Shown: positions 23,705 through 36,200 of the stretch, piece after piece
How positions within the stretch are numbered: position 1 is the stretch's first letter
Layout of the letters: each line of letters starts with the position of its first letter
DNA from: Helichrysum umbraculigerum
Lineage: Eukaryota > Streptophyta > Magnoliopsida > Asterales > Asteraceae
Direction: 5' to 3'
DNA length: 64,000 nt
NCBI GenBank assembly: GCA_949592205.1
Contig: CATIUR010000012.1
Location: 172,001 to 236,000, forward strand
Position numbers and translations under genes: made by a program
The notes under the pieces: generated by a model
Told to the model about the DNA's origin: nothing
Databases searched by the model: none
The model's input: only the letters and a program-made list of their open reading frames with translations

Positions 23705-24064
23705 TCCTAGGCAAAGCGTTAGAAAGAATGAGGCCTATATTCATATAATATAATATAGCCTAAGATTGTAAGTGAGGTCTATTTATGTATATATATGTAT
23801 ATCACATAATAACCTATTGAGTGTCTAGCACAGACATGTTTTGAGTCCCGGTTCTCTCGAGGTCAGAGTCAACTAGTGTATCCTGTTCAGCCATAACTTC
23901 CTTCAGATCTTACATCATCTTTATTTAATTGTACATAGTTAATCAAGCTATGTTAAATTAAATTCGTATGCTGTAATCTCTGAACTGGTTATACCTAATA
24001 GGGAATACTGCCTAACAGTCATAGTCTAGGCCCACTAAATGCAACCTAGTTCACTATAACCTTA

Positions 24065-24077
24065 GGCTCTGATACCA
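24065..24077 (-). other. Primer binding site of element I
   Basis: The minus strand reads TGGTATCAGAGCC three bases after the 5' LTR end, matching initiator tRNA-Met. Confidence 0.9.
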
Positions 24078-24080
24078 ATC

Positions 24081-26540
24081 TGTGACACCCCCAAATTTGA
24101 TGATTTGCGGAAGCTCGGTTTGGGTGTCACTAATCAATATACAAAGCACATAAGATATAATATGAACGACCACTATATGTGTCGTTTTGGACTTGTATTG
24201 ATAAAACAAAAGTTTACATCAAAAATATTGTTTACATTAGCTCGGTTCCTGAAATTGAGAGATTACATAGCATAATTACTTTTACAAAATATAATAATGC
24301 AATCAAATCTCTAGTTGTATGTATGCTGACTCGAGCTAATAATCTCTGCCTGTGCAGCCAACCTACTGCTGGGTACCTGTGATACATGCTAAAATGGGTC
24401 AGCGAAAACGCTGGTGAGCTCACAGGTTTGTATGTCAATGTATAGTTGTAAGAACCGCAAGATTTATATTGAATTTAAAATGCAATTAAGCAAGATAAAA
24501 GTTATACAATCCATGAGCACATAGTCTGAGCTTAACTTGAGCGCTAGGTCCAATTAAGGAAACCTAACTGGTTTGCCTCCTACGAGTGTCTAATCCACAC
24601 TCGTCTTCCCAAATGCTAATACATCCGTTTGATCGGTTAGTGCGTGCTAACCCGGATGAGGATTGTCAATCCCATATGATATCATATACTAACATTCACG
24701 CTAAAATATTAGAGACTATGCTATAGAGGACTTTAAATTGATTAGCTTGAAACTCATGTAGTATTTGAAGGTTGGTACTTGCGTTCTACTTGTAAAACAA
24801 AATAGAGCAGTAATATCACACCCCTAGTTGTAAAATAGTGAAAATGGGGCCATGAAACTCACTTGAGTCTTGAAGTGTTTAATTTAATAAACTTGAAGTA
24901 ATTAGCTGTGAATTGGTGTCCAAAGACTTGAAACCTGAATGTGTCCACGACACTTGAATTGTTATTAATTGTACCGGCATCTCGAAAGACTACCATTGAA
25001 GTTGTTATACAACTATATATGTCCAAATTACTACGATTTGGTTGGTTGTATAGTTACAAGTTACTACGACTTGTTTGATTGAATTGATACAAGTTACAAC
25101 GACTTGTTTGATTTTGAAGTATGTTTTGAAAACGCGTACGGCCCGTTGGTGGTTTAGTTGAAATAATAATCTCGACATATCTATATTTGTTTGAAGTGTT
25201 ATACTTGAAAAACATATTTCAATGTCCCTTAGAAGTTATATTGTTTAATCATTTGAAGTCCCGAATGTCTAACACTTAGTATGAAATTAAATGGTAAATC
25301 TGCTGTGTTTTGCGACACTATATGCGACACAAGGATACGTCATGCGACACAAGGGTTGTGTCGCATAGAAGTGCGACACAATATCTATACGACACAAGGG
25401 TTGTGTCGCATAGATTCGAGATGCTGATTCAACAGCGAGATAGTGCTTGTGTCATATAGAAATACGACATAGTATGCGACATAGAGTACGACACAATATT
25501 GTGTCGCATGAGTTACGACACTAAAGGTTTGGTACGACACAAGATGCGACATAACGAGTTTTATGCGACATAACGGGTTTTATGCGACACAAGGCTTGTG
25601 TCGCATTGAAGAACACCAGCCCAGAAAACAGCGGCTGTCGAGATTTTTCCGGCCAAAACTCAAATCAAACTCATTTTTAGGCTATAAAACCTTGTTATCT
25701 TCCTAGTATTGGACATATATAAGTTGTGTAAACATCAAAATATTACATCAAACTAAACAAATCTAAGTTTTTAGAAATTTCCTTACAAATGTAAATCGAA
25801 GGAGATGGAGTCCGAAAATGATGTTGATGCTTTTGTTAATCTTGTTCCCCTTGTAGTGGTGATTCCGAAAATGTGATTTTTGTTGTCGGTTTTGCAAGAT
25901 CCGAAAATTTGGTGATTTTTGGTTGAGAGGTTTTGGTGTAAGTGTGTGTTTTGTTGAAATGGAAATGAAAGAAAGAGGGAAGGAGAGGTGGGGTGTAGGT
26001 GAAAGCCTCACCTCGCAGTCTCCGTCCCGTGCTCCCCGCGGTGTTCGTTTTCTCCGTCATTTAACGTTTTAATAAATATTTTGCGCGTTAATTAACCATT
26101 TTAAAATGCGAATTTTGTTTAATAATTTAATTAAATTGTTTTACCAACTATCTACTAATTTAAGGATTTAAAATGTGATTTAAATAATTTGTGTACTTAG
26201 TTTTATTTGTTTGCGCGTTTGTATTTTAATTGTATGCATGTTATTTATACAATACGAATTGACTACGAAATATTACGATAAATAATATTTTTAATAAAAT
26301 TGAGTTATTAAATAATATTTGTATTACTTAATAAAATTGATCACCAACGTCCGTCTTTATTGTATCGAAATTCATTCGATTTGAAACTCGTACGATTTAT
26401 TCTAACCGCATAATTGTGTAGATATATATTCAACAATATATATAATAATTGATACATTAATTAGCCTAACACAGAACTAATTACATGTATTAAAACTTGA
26501 TTAGGCACTAAATTCTAGTCCTAAATTGACGGGTGTCACA
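24081..26540 (-). repeat. Element I 5' LTR (2460 bp)
   Basis: Pairs with 8153-10643 and is followed by TATGG at 26541-26545. Carries the palindrome array at 25311-25606 and the first hairpin cluster at 25023-25107. Confidence 0.95.
25311..25606. repeat. GCGACACAA/TTGTGTCGC palindrome array in element I 5' LTR
   Basis: Same array as at 9383-9709, shorter by 31 bases through loss of one ATGCGACATAAC-type unit. This shows the array can contract after insertion. Confidence 0.85.
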
Positions 26541-26545
26541 TATGG

Positions 26546-27970
26546 TGTGCGAAAACGTGGATTGGATTGAGACTTTAATATTATGTACATGAAATTGAAA
26601 TCATAAAATTTGATCAAAAAATTGAAAATCTCGAATATAGGAACTCATTGTAGAAAAACAAAATTAAAAATACAAACAATCGCTTAAATTTAAAATTTCA
26701 TAAAAAAACACAATCAAAAGATCGTTTATAATATCTTACAACACTTTAAAAACGTGAAAAATTGGGGGAAAATTGATTTTGAAGGCTTTAGAGATAGATT
26801 TTGACCATAAATGGTGGACAATCCACCTAAGGCGGTTTGCTAACACGTTCGTTTCGTTCCGAGCTTTCCATCCAAAATTGACACGTCTCGTAATTCCTTA
26901 CGGTTAAAAAGTTATGTCACATTTTTATTACTTTAAAGTTTAATAATAATGCTAGCATAAATAAGATTTTTATTATATATGTAGGGCTATGTTAGTAATT
27001 TCAAATAGGTTTTTCACATATTAATAATAATGTTAAGGGTAAATTAGTAATTCTATAAGTGCATTATATATTAGTATAGATAGAAAACCTTTAATTAAAT
27101 ATTAATGTCATGTGTTTATTACTTTAAAGTTTAATAATGATAGTATTAATGAGATTTTAATACATGTAAGGGTATGTTAGTAATTTCAAGTAGGTTTTTC
27201 AAATATTAATAATAATGTTAGGGGTAAATTAGTAATTTTCCTCTTAAAAAAATATCACAAATATATTATATAATAGTATAGATATAGATATATTTTTTCT
27301 TGTTAATGTTATTGTCTATCAACAAAAAGTACTTTATAAACACTTAAATAGATACATTCTTATACAGAGCGAACATGATATTTGATAGAAAATAAATAAA
27401 TAAAGGGGGGAAAAAAACTAACAAAATACATCATTTTCATGCTATCTTAAGAGTTAAGACAGACTTTATTAGTATAAAGTTCTCGTATGATAATATTTGT
27501 TCAGTAACATACAGAAAATTTGTCATTTTATTATAATAAATTAATAACTCATTCTACTGGAAAAATTGTTTTTTACAAACAAGTATAGATAATAGATTTG
27601 ACGATAAAACTAGAACGAACTTGGGCAAACGCATGGACCATTTATGTGACAATGCTTGAAGCATGGTTGTCAACTCACAACTCGACTCGTGATTCGAAAT
27701 CATAAATTTCAACTTGTGACTCATCTCGTAGAATCATAAGACGCACGCACATGCATATCTGTATTTTAATTTTTAATCTAATAGAGACTAATTGATAAGG
27801 AGCAACATATTGTATTTATTTTGCATTAAGATTTTTGTTCACAAGATAAGTATAACATGATAAGGGTTTATGGTAAGGTCACACGAAATGATTATTATAA
27901 GAGAGATATAGTAAAAAAATTTCTATTTTGTCCTTTTAATTTTCATATTAAATCATGGGTATTGTTAACG
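26546..27970. other. Intergenic stretch with a tandem duplication
   Basis: No gene recognised. Two related segments, about 26914-27055 and 27104-27240, share TTATTACTTTAAAGTTTAAT, TATGTTAGTAATTTCAA and GGTAAATTAGTAATT, offset by about 190 bases. They look like an old tandem duplication of AT-rich DNA. Confidence 0.6.
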
Positions 27971-28907
27971 AAAGCCCTTAGACCACTCCCAAGAGTTATT
28001 TCTTCTTTTGTTTATTCCTTTGTGCCAACTCAGCGTCACACCAACACATCCAAAACTGACGAAAGACTGACAAAGCACTGCCAAGTGCCAACAATCATTT
28101 CTTCCTTTACATTTCTGGGACCCACTAACTATTAATTTAATTAATTAGCCACAAACTAAATAAAAAATATTTCATTAAAAATCATAAACATTACATTAAT
28201 AAATAAAAACATTACACTAACGAAATAAAAAATATAACAATAATAAAAAAAAACATTACGATAATGAAAATAACACATTACGCTTGTGAAAACGAATATT
28301 AGATAAACTATTTTTTTATTTTGTTCCACTTGACGATTGGTTGATTTGTAGTACGTTTCACCTCAACTCCGGAGTTGTAGTTTTGTCGCATGGTTTCCCA
28401 AAAACTTTGTTGCGTTCGTGAAGTTCCAATCGGATTGTTTTGGGAAGCCTTCTCCCACTCTTCGATCAAGACGTTGACCTCGTTATCGGTCCATGGCACG
28501 GATGTTGGTGTTTAGATTGTTTGGAAATGATTTTGGGAAGAATTATTGGGATGTGATATTTTTGTGTGTTAATTGTGTGTGAATTGTGTGAAATGTTGTA
28601 GTGGTTGTGCGTAAAAAATAGTGAGAGTTGTGTGTATATTTATAGTGTAAATTGGGGTATGATTAATGTTTAAAAAAATAATTTTTTTTGAAAAAACGGA
28701 TATTTAGCCGTTGCTCACATTTTTAATTTTTTTAACGGATAAAAGGAAAAAAAAAAAGCAAATGGGCCCCACATAGCCTTCCCCTTTCGTCGCCCAGCCG
28801 CACAAAGCCCACCGACGAGATGATCGACGTGAGCGTGCCAACGGCATCGGTTCGCCGGGTCTCGTCGGCTCCCAACCGAAGAATACCGATAGTGGTTTTA
28901 GGGCTTT
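27971..28907. mobile_element. Harbinger-like element remnant with inverted ends
   Basis: AAAGCCCTTAGACCACT at 27971 matches the inverse of the right end at about 28891-28907 (AAAGCCCTAAAACCACT), 15 of 17. Inside is a minus-strand SANT/Myb-like ORF, the type of second gene carried by PIF/Harbinger elements, with its own TATA box. No transposase is visible and I could not settle the 3-bp target duplication, so the class is an inference. Confidence 0.5.
28308..28499 (-). pseudogene. SANT/Myb-like DNA-binding ORF, truncated
   Basis: A 63-residue frame beginning MPWTDNEVNVLIEEWEKAS with a Trp-rich SANT/Myb-like pattern (W3, W15, FWETM). It stops after KWNKIKK, which is where the domain normally continues. 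A TATA box (minus strand, about 28643-28636, TATAAATA) and an A/C-rich leader lie upstream, so the 5' end of a real gene is preserved. Family knowledge: such domains occur in PIF/Harbinger Myb-like proteins and in plant proteins derived from them. Probably a truncated transposon gene. Confidence 0.5.
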
Positions 28908-31900
28908 ATTTAATAAAATCTTACATACATAATTATTATACATTCAACCGAAATTCAAGAGGTCAACATAAATTCAGGAGGAAACATAAATTTTGTTATG
29001 GTGTTGATACAACTTTATATGCATGTCTTGAAGGCTTAATGAAAGCCGTAAGAGCTTCTTTTATCAATTCCCTTAAATTATACTAAAAGGTAGTTTGATT
29101 TTCTGACTCGTAAGAATCGCACAAGACTCTGAAGGGTCGATAATCGACTCGTAAGATTGTGGTACAATTCTAACTCATTTTTAAAATTTTTAATTCGACT
29201 CATATGAGTAACAACTATGGTTTAATTATGTGATGTAGACGTAATCTATATTATTACTCGTATTATATTAAAAATAAGATAAGAAGGTAGTTTACATCAT
29301 AAAATGGTTAGGATACTTTATGGCTATGTCGTTGATGGGCGTCCCTCTTTGAATTTTAGCACCATCACAAGCAACGCGGCTAAACATGTAGCACCCACGT
29401 TTAGGATTTTATTTTAAGCATGATTGATCATGGGTGCAATGTCCATAAAGATTCTTGTCTCATTTGAAAATTAATTGACATCTTGGTTTTTAAGTGTTAT
29501 TTTTGCATCATGCACATAAATAAGTCAAACCTAAAATACCCACATTTTTGACTTCCGATAAAGTATATACTCAATTTAACGATGACAAATGTAGATTATA
29601 TATGGTTTTGGGGTCATTTCTTAGCTTATAGACTTCGTGTATTTTATGTAGGACGGCCAGCTGGTTGGTCTCAAATGGTTGTCTTTTTTGGTCTATGTCA
29701 CTTTATTATAAATAAATGAAACAGAGCACGGGCAGTGTGATTAATTTGGACAATTTATGAAATAAAAAACCAAAAGTGTAACAACGTTTCTTAGGAATTG
29801 TTCTCCTAATGTATTTTGTCATAACAATGTTATAATCGTCATAATCATAATTATTACTATTATTTAGATATCAATAAGTATGTTGATTGTTTTTACTTGT
29901 AATCGATCGTGTGTAGTTTGTGTGTTAGGAGTATTCCTATTCTAGATGGGAATCAATTGAGCATTGCTTAAATGGTACCGCCATCGTAAATGTCCAGATT
30001 CTACATGTGTAACCTATATGTCAGGGATTTTAATCCGTTCCTCAGCACAGGTGGTTGATCTATGAAGAGGTAATTGACCCGGCGTTGATGCTCATTGCAG
30101 GTTGCGTAGAAGCGTACTATTAAAATATGATACATGTCGGAATACCCTCCAAATTACATTCCATTCTAGATGGGATATGTTGGTGTTGCATCTTGCTAAC
30201 CCTAAATCCAAGTGTAAGGGCCCATTTAACAAAATGGGCTTCGTCATCCTTGTTACTAGTGATTACATATATATTTCCATTATTACTAGGAAAGCAATTC
30301 ACGATTTAACGATGACAAGGAAAATTTAGGAGGGTAATGATCAGTCCAAGTTGAGAAGAACAGATGTTGACATGAATTTGTTATCAGCTATAACTTATTA
30401 CACAATCTTTGGTAACAAACCAATTTAGTAATTGTTCCGATGCCACGTTAACTTTTTACCTAACGATCTTAAGGAAATATTGAATAATATGTTGTTGGAA
30501 AATATGAACACGGTAACGAGTTCAACTGACTGGATATAATTTCTGTAAATCGTGTTTGAAAATCACTTTTCAAGAACAAGCACATGTACGTAGTAAGAGT
30601 GGTATTAAGTTTTTACTAATGAAAACACGCCCCCACCCTAGACACAGATCTATATGTGCTTTGATATTTACAGAAATAGTCTAATATGTGATGGGGGTGT
30701 TAGTAGTCTCTATTTAGTCACATAGTTGGAATGAGATTGAAATAACACGTTATGGACTAGAAATTTTTTATATATATTTACATTTATAAGTACATATGCG
30801 ATAAGGGTAAAGAAAGATAATTAGTTCAAAACTTCATGACTTAACTTCTACTATGAATACAAAATTATTGTTAAAAGAATGGGAGGTGATAAATACAACA
30901 TTTTTATTATTCATACATAAATTTTATGCTTTATAGTGTTTGTACTGCGAGCTTTAATAGTTGTACAGTTTGTTGTAGGTAGTGATTTATTTGTTGTATA
31001 TATATCAACTCCCTAAAAGAATAGGTACATTTTATGTTTAAATAATCCATAGAGTAAAGGGAGTGCTCACTTGACGATGTCAAAAAAAATAAAAAAAAAT
31101 AAAATAATAATAATAATAATAATAATAACACATCAGCACCACGTCATTCTTACATTAAAATTACACTAAAACTTGTTTTTACACGTACTCTTTCAACTCC
31201 ACACTTTCTTTCCTTTTAATCAAAATTAGAACATTAATTATTTTGAGCATCACAATAAGAACACTCGGTGTGGGAATGATGAAGGGTTAAAAAGAATAAT
31301 TTTGGGCTTATTTTTGTTTGGGCCATAAATATTTTATTAATGGGTCAAAGTATTTTTAAGAAGCCTCAAGTTTTGAAGTTTGGGAATACCATAAGTCCAT
31401 AAGTACAATAATCAATTAGTGTTATTTTATTAAATTTATTAAATCATTTGAAATTTGTAAAAAAAAATTTGTTTTTTAAATTAGTTTTATTCAATTATTT
31501 GTATTAAAAAAATCAAAAAAACAAAAACTTCAGAACACTGTCCATAACATTGTCTACCACACCACAAAATCCCCAGTCACAACATTCTCCGGAACACTGT
31601 GGTGACAGTGTCACCACACCTTGAGCTCTAAAAAAAATAGACAACAGAATTGTCTATGGCTTTGAATGCTATAAATGAATCAAAACATGCACCAAATTAT
31701 ATCTTTAAAGTCTATTGTGAGGATAAAAAACTGATAGCATAAAAAGTTAGCTATTCTAAAACTATTAAATGTTAATTTATATATGAAATTTTCTCTAATT
31801 TTTGCATTATGTGTGGCAATTTACCCACAATCAACATCAACATACATGTTGTACGACCTACTCTTTCAAAAAATTTATTTTTTGTCTATGAATTATGTAA

Positions 31901-32021
31901 AATAGTGAATCATTTAATAGGTAAATCATTTTCAACTAATGATCATATCAGACAAATTGAAAATTGAAAATTAAAATAAAATAGATTATGAATGTTAATT
32001 TTGTTCGTTTATTTTTTTTAT
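28908..32021. other. Intergenic stretch without recognised gene
   Basis: AT-rich DNA. Open frames at 30102-30329 and 30931-31131 show no motif. A segment near 30880-30975 (GGGAGGTGATAAATACAACA...) resembles 43725-43813, so a dispersed repeat is present. An AAT microsatellite lies at about 31105-31127, and a short palindrome around CACTGTGGTGACAGTGTCACCAC near 31595-31618 looks like another MITE scrap. Confidence 0.5.
31105..31127 (+). repeat. AAT microsatellite
   Basis: About eight AAT units following an A-rich stretch. Confidence 0.85.
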
Positions 32022-32152
32022 GGGTGTTGATATTTCCACCATAGATTTTGATAAATCCATCATAACTGTGCATCACTTGTGTGTACTATACAAGTACTTA
32101 ATGCACAGTTATAATGAATTTATCAAAATCCATGATGAAAATTTCACTAGCC
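32022..32152. mobile_element. 131-bp hairpin MITE upstream of the SmB gene
   Basis: Arms 32022-32073 and 32101-32152 are inverted copies over their whole length (for example GATTTTGATAAAT against ATTTATCAAAATC, and AACTGTGCAT against ATGCACAGTT) around a 27-base loop that is itself partly palindromic. Flanks TTTTTTTAT and ATTTTTTAT match 8 of 9, as a 9-bp target duplication would, which would suggest a Mutator-type MITE. It ends about 180 bases before the TATA-like box of the SmB gene. Confidence 0.7.
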
Positions 32153-32327
32153 ATTTTTTATATATACGAGTATAAAATTTTTAGGGGTCAATCTCCCTTA
32201 CCCATAAATGTTAAATTCGTCAAAATGACGCCTTCCTACAATTTACCATAATTTCTGGAACCTTATATGCAAAAAACTATAAAAGTAAAGGTTTATTACA
32301 AGCAATTTTTAAACCTTAGGGACTTGT

Positions 32328-32430
32328 TTATAAACTCCTACTCTCAGTCCTTCAATCCAATACATTCCTCATTTGAACCCTTTGCTTCCCTCCGCTTCAA
32401 AAACCCTAATCTCTGAAACCCTAACCCTAA
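32328..32430 (+). promoter_or_regulatory. TATA-like box and telo-box motifs of the SmB gene
   Basis: TTTATAAAC at 32328-32336 is a likely TATA box. AAACCCTAA at 32401-32409 and the extended AAACCCTAACCCTAA at 32416-32430 are telo-box motifs. Family knowledge: telo-boxes near the start of transcription are common in plant ribosomal-protein and other growth-linked housekeeping genes, which fits a core splicing factor. The transcription start (near 32360) is inferred. Confidence 0.6.
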
Positions 32431-32447
32431 CTCAAACATCAACGAAA

Positions 32448-33266
32448 ATGTCGATGTCTAAGAGTTCAAAAATGCTCCAGTTCATCAATTACCGTATGCG
32501 TATCACAATCCAAGATGGCCGTCAACTAGTCGGCAAATTCATGGCTTTCGATCGCCACATGAATCTCGTAATCGGTGACTGCGAAGAGTTCCGTAAACTT
32601 CCACCGGCAAAAGGATCCAAAAAAACAGAAGAGCGAGAAGACCGTCGCACTCTTGGACTCGTTCTGTTACGCGGCGAAGAAGTGATTTCCATGACAGTTG
32701 AAGGACCTCCGCCGCCTGATGAAAACCGTGCGAAAGCTGCTGGAGGCGCTCCGTTATCTGGTCCAGGTCTCGGCCGTGCTGCTGGCCGTGGAATACCTAC
32801 GGCACCTTTGATTCAAGCTCAACCGGGTTTATCTGGACCGGTTAGAGGTGTTGGTGGACCGGCTCCTGGTATGATGCAACCTCAGATCTCGAGACCTCCA
32901 ATGAATTATCCACCTCAAGCTCCGGTGATTAGGCCTGGACAAATGCCGTACCCTGGACAAGGTCCTCCACCTCAGATGCCACGTGGACCACCTCCAGGTA
33001 TGGCGCCACCTCAGTTTGCACAACGGCCTCCTGGTCCTGGTCAGTATCCACCGCCTGGGCAGTATGGACAGAGACCTGGTATGGTTCCACCACCTCAGAT
33101 GATGAGGGGACCGCCACCGATGGGTGGAGCACCACGACCTGGTATGCCTGGTCCACCGCCACCTGGACGACCTGGAATGCCTCCACCTGGTGGACAGATG
33201 CCTGGTTTTGGACCTCCACGCCCTGGGATGCCGCCTCCACCAAGCAACCAGCAACAACAGCAGTAG
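32448..33266 (+). CDS. SmB: Small nuclear ribonucleoprotein-associated protein B/B' (SmB)
   Basis: 272 residues, single coding exon, start ATG at 32448 (MSMSKSSKMLQF). The in-frame codons upstream contain no earlier ATG, so this start is preferred. The Sm fold occupies about 10-86: Sm1 around 29-44 (GKFMAFDRHMNLVIGD) and Sm2 around 69-84 (LGLVLLRGEEVISMTV). The rest is Pro/Gly/Met/Gln-rich with repeated PPPG, GMPP and RPGM motifs and a Gln tail. Family knowledge: SmB is one of seven core proteins forming the heptameric ring on U1, U2, U4 and U5 snRNA in the nuclear spliceosome; the proline-rich tail binds other splicing proteins. Length is usual for plants and all expected parts are present, so it looks functional. 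Confidence 0.93.
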   Translation: MSMSKSSKMLQFINYRMRITIQDGRQLVGKFMAFDRHMNLVIGDCEEFRKLPPAKGSKKTEEREDRRTLGLVLLRGEEVISMTVEGPPPPDENRAKAAGGAPLSGPGLGRAAGRGIPTAPLIQAQPGLSGPVRGVGGPAPGMMQPQISRPPMNYPPQAPVIRPGQMPYPGQGPPPQMPRGPPPGMAPPQFAQRPPGPGQYPPPGQYGQRPGMVPPPQMMRGPPPMGGAPRPGMPGPPPPGRPGMPPPGGQMPGFGPPRPGMPPPPSNQQQQQ

Positions 33267-36200
33267 TAGCAGTCTCCGGTAGTAATGGTATGTGTACTTT
33301 TATGTTTCACACATTTTTGGACTTGCTAAAGTGTTTTTCAGGACCCATAGTATAGTAATATATTTTTTGTGCTCAATTATGTGTGCTTGCTACCATATAA
33401 ACAATTTTAACTTAGACTCCATATTTAATACAGTACTACATAACTACGGAGTATTTGCTAATGTAGGCACAATCTACTGACGATAATGGTTTTAGCGGCT
33501 TGAAGTATAAGTAGTTTTTAAGCTAATAGCTTATTAAATATCTGACTTTGACTTAACCACATTGGTGCCAGATGCAAACATGAATTATAAACCTGTGGAT
33601 GTGGCTTCATTCCTATGCGTGTAATAATAATTTGATTCGATTTAATTTGCAAGAACTTTGTGAGTCTTGTTCCAACGATGGAACTGAAATACGGTACAGT
33701 CAAAGACATTTTCGCATTAACAAATATTGATCATATTATAGCATTTTAAACAGTAGAGTTAGAATATGTGAAAAACGTAACTGGAGGTCTATATAACTTA
33801 TTGTGAGGGGAATAAACCCCTTGATCAAAGCAAGATAAAGAGGTTGTATCCGATCCGAGAGAACAGGCATGATTTAGGGGAGAGTGTTGCTTCATTATGT
33901 AACCGTGTTTCTTCCATTTACAATTTTTTCCAAGTTCTCCAAATTTATGCTTTCATAGTTTGTCCTTTGTATAATAAACAACCAGTTACTGTGCAAAATG
34001 TTAGGAGTGGCATACCTGAAATGTGAAGTCTCGTATTGAGACATGAAAGGTAGATCTGCCTTTTTTACCCAGAAGACTATCTATCTTGTATGCGTTAGAG
34101 AATTTATTACACATTATGCGATAAACTTATCTGATAGAAATAATGAAGCTTCATTTAGACAATTTATAGTTCACCCCTACTTTCCTGTGGATCCCAACTA
34201 CAAGATGACCCTCATGCATCATTAGCTTTATACTGCTCATGCAGTGTCACACATGCTTGCATGATAATCGATGACTGTCTAGTTAATCGTTGCATTATCA
34301 TTGCTCGTTATGTTATTCAAACTTCAAATGCTTGTAAGTATGAGTGTATGACTATATGATAGCTTGTACTGCCAATGTGTGGTCTAGATGATACAAATGC
34401 TGAGTAATGATATTAATTGATGAAAGACATCTGTCTATGTATGACAACCTAATAATAAAAACATGTACCTGTTAGCACATTATACAGACTGGTATCAAGC
34501 ACCATATCTGGTTATTTTAGTTGATTTAAAGGAAGAAACCTAGGTATATGCTGAACAGTCACCTGTTATGGTCAATGTATGAATGGTAAAACAGAAATAA
34601 ATTGATAAAGAAGAGTATTTAATTCTAGCCGAGTATTTTTTGTTTTTCTTTCTGCTGCAAATACTTCAACTTATTGTAGTGGTAACTACGTATAAAGTCA
34701 GATAACTTTAGATAGTAGAAGTCTTTTCCTTATGATAAGAAGTCTTATGGTGTAAGTAGTGGTGTTAATGAGTCTAGCATTTAGCAAGCTACTAGAGCAA
34801 GCGCTTGATTATTTTTTAAGTTTGATTCAGTATTTTATGTGGTTGGTTTCATGAGTCGAGCTTTTCAAATCCAAGTTTGACTTATGTGAAAGCTCGTTTG
34901 ATTGTTTTAAGCCTAGCTTGTATGCTTTTATGCTTCAAAGCTGATACATTATTACAATATTAGTAGCAGGTTATAAACTTAATATTATATGAAACACTCT
35001 AAGCTTTACCTAAATCATTATATGTTCTTTTTGGTATTTTGATATAGCTCACAGACACACAAATTGACACATAAAAAGGTTTAACATGCATGTTTATGAT
35101 CTATTAAAGCTTGTGCATCTGTGCAAGAGCTTAAATTACCATTAGGTTCATTTAGACTCAAAACTGAATATAAAAAGGATGTGCCTAAATATGATTTTGG
35201 TGAGTATCCTAAATTTTTTCTGCACTAAATCTTCTAGAGATGAAACATAACTTATCCATGATTTATTTAAAGCATTCTTTAGTTCATAATGATATTGTCT
35301 TCATCCTTTAGTTCATAATGAAACATAACTTATCCATGATCATACTTTTGATGATTGGTTGTTGAGTGGTCATTTTTCAAGATTCTGTTAAGGTATTAAA
35401 AAAGAAACCTACGTAAGTAAATACTTCAAGCCGTACTTATTAATTTACTCTTATTTAAACTTTTCATTCCTCATAAATCTCTTCATAAATTGATAATATC
35501 AAATAAAAGATATAAAGTAATACAGTATAATATCAAAAAATTAAAATAAAAGATTAGCAGCTTTTTGCCTACGTAAATCTCTTAAAACCCTATTATTCTA
35601 AATTAGTTTGATGTTCAAATCTCATTCTCCTTTATTCATTATGTTCGTGCTTATGCTTTTTCACAGCCTAGTTTTGCGAAGTTTATAAAGATCGTTTATG
35701 ACTATATGACTGATTAGTTGGAACACAAAGAAAAGCATATGGCAAAAGACAAACCAACCATCAAACTTAAAAATAGAAATTTATTGAGCACAAGTAACAA
35801 CAAATGATCAAGTATAACACACGGAGTCATGTCAAAAGGTAATTATTGATGAGTTAATGTCGTCATGAATATGATTTTGCTTAAATGCTAGAAGGGTTTC
35901 TTGCTGTGATGATTTTTATGACATACATAATCGACTGTTTTATATTACATCATCAGTTTTAGTAACTTCGAAACTTTGTCGTCTTATTTTTTTATTGTTA
36001 ATTCAAACAAATTTAAGCATAAAGTTTAGTGTTTCTTGTGTCATTTTTTTATCTAGTGTTAATATAATATGAGCTTCAATCTTAGCACTAACACAATTAA
36101 CTTTTTAAGATCATGAAAGAGATTAATCAAGTCTGACATAAGAAAAACAATTTTGAGCTTGAGCCAAACTATAGCAACCGAGCCAAGCGCGTTCGAGACC

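Larger units (their letters stand above)
8153..26540 (-). mobile_element. Element I: Del/Tekay-like Ty3/Gypsy chromovirus (minus strand) with a nested element
   Basis: Two LTRs (8153-10643 and 24081-26540) beginning TGTGACACCC or ending in its inverse, TATGG target duplications, primer site next to the right LTR and purine tract next to the left one define a complete element read on the minus strand. Without the 8415-base nested element II and one copy of its target duplication it is about 10.0 kb. Order in sense direction: 5' LTR, primer site, decayed leader ORF, gag, protease-RT-RNaseH-integrase, purine tract, 3' LTR. RT wording and the C-terminal chromo-like segment place it with Del/Tekay chromoviruses. 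By eye the LTRs differ at roughly 20-25 positions plus a 31-base indel. Confidence 0.93.

Noticed and set aside
24179..24438. Open frames in the element I LTRs (8251-8454 and 24179-24382 plus strand; 8304-8510 and 24232-24438 minus strand)
   Set aside because: They are conserved between LTRs only because the LTRs are nearly identical; no domain, and both strands are equally open.
32829..33310. Minus-strand frames opposite the SmB tail
   Set aside because: Low-complexity antisense of the Pro/Gly-rich repeats.
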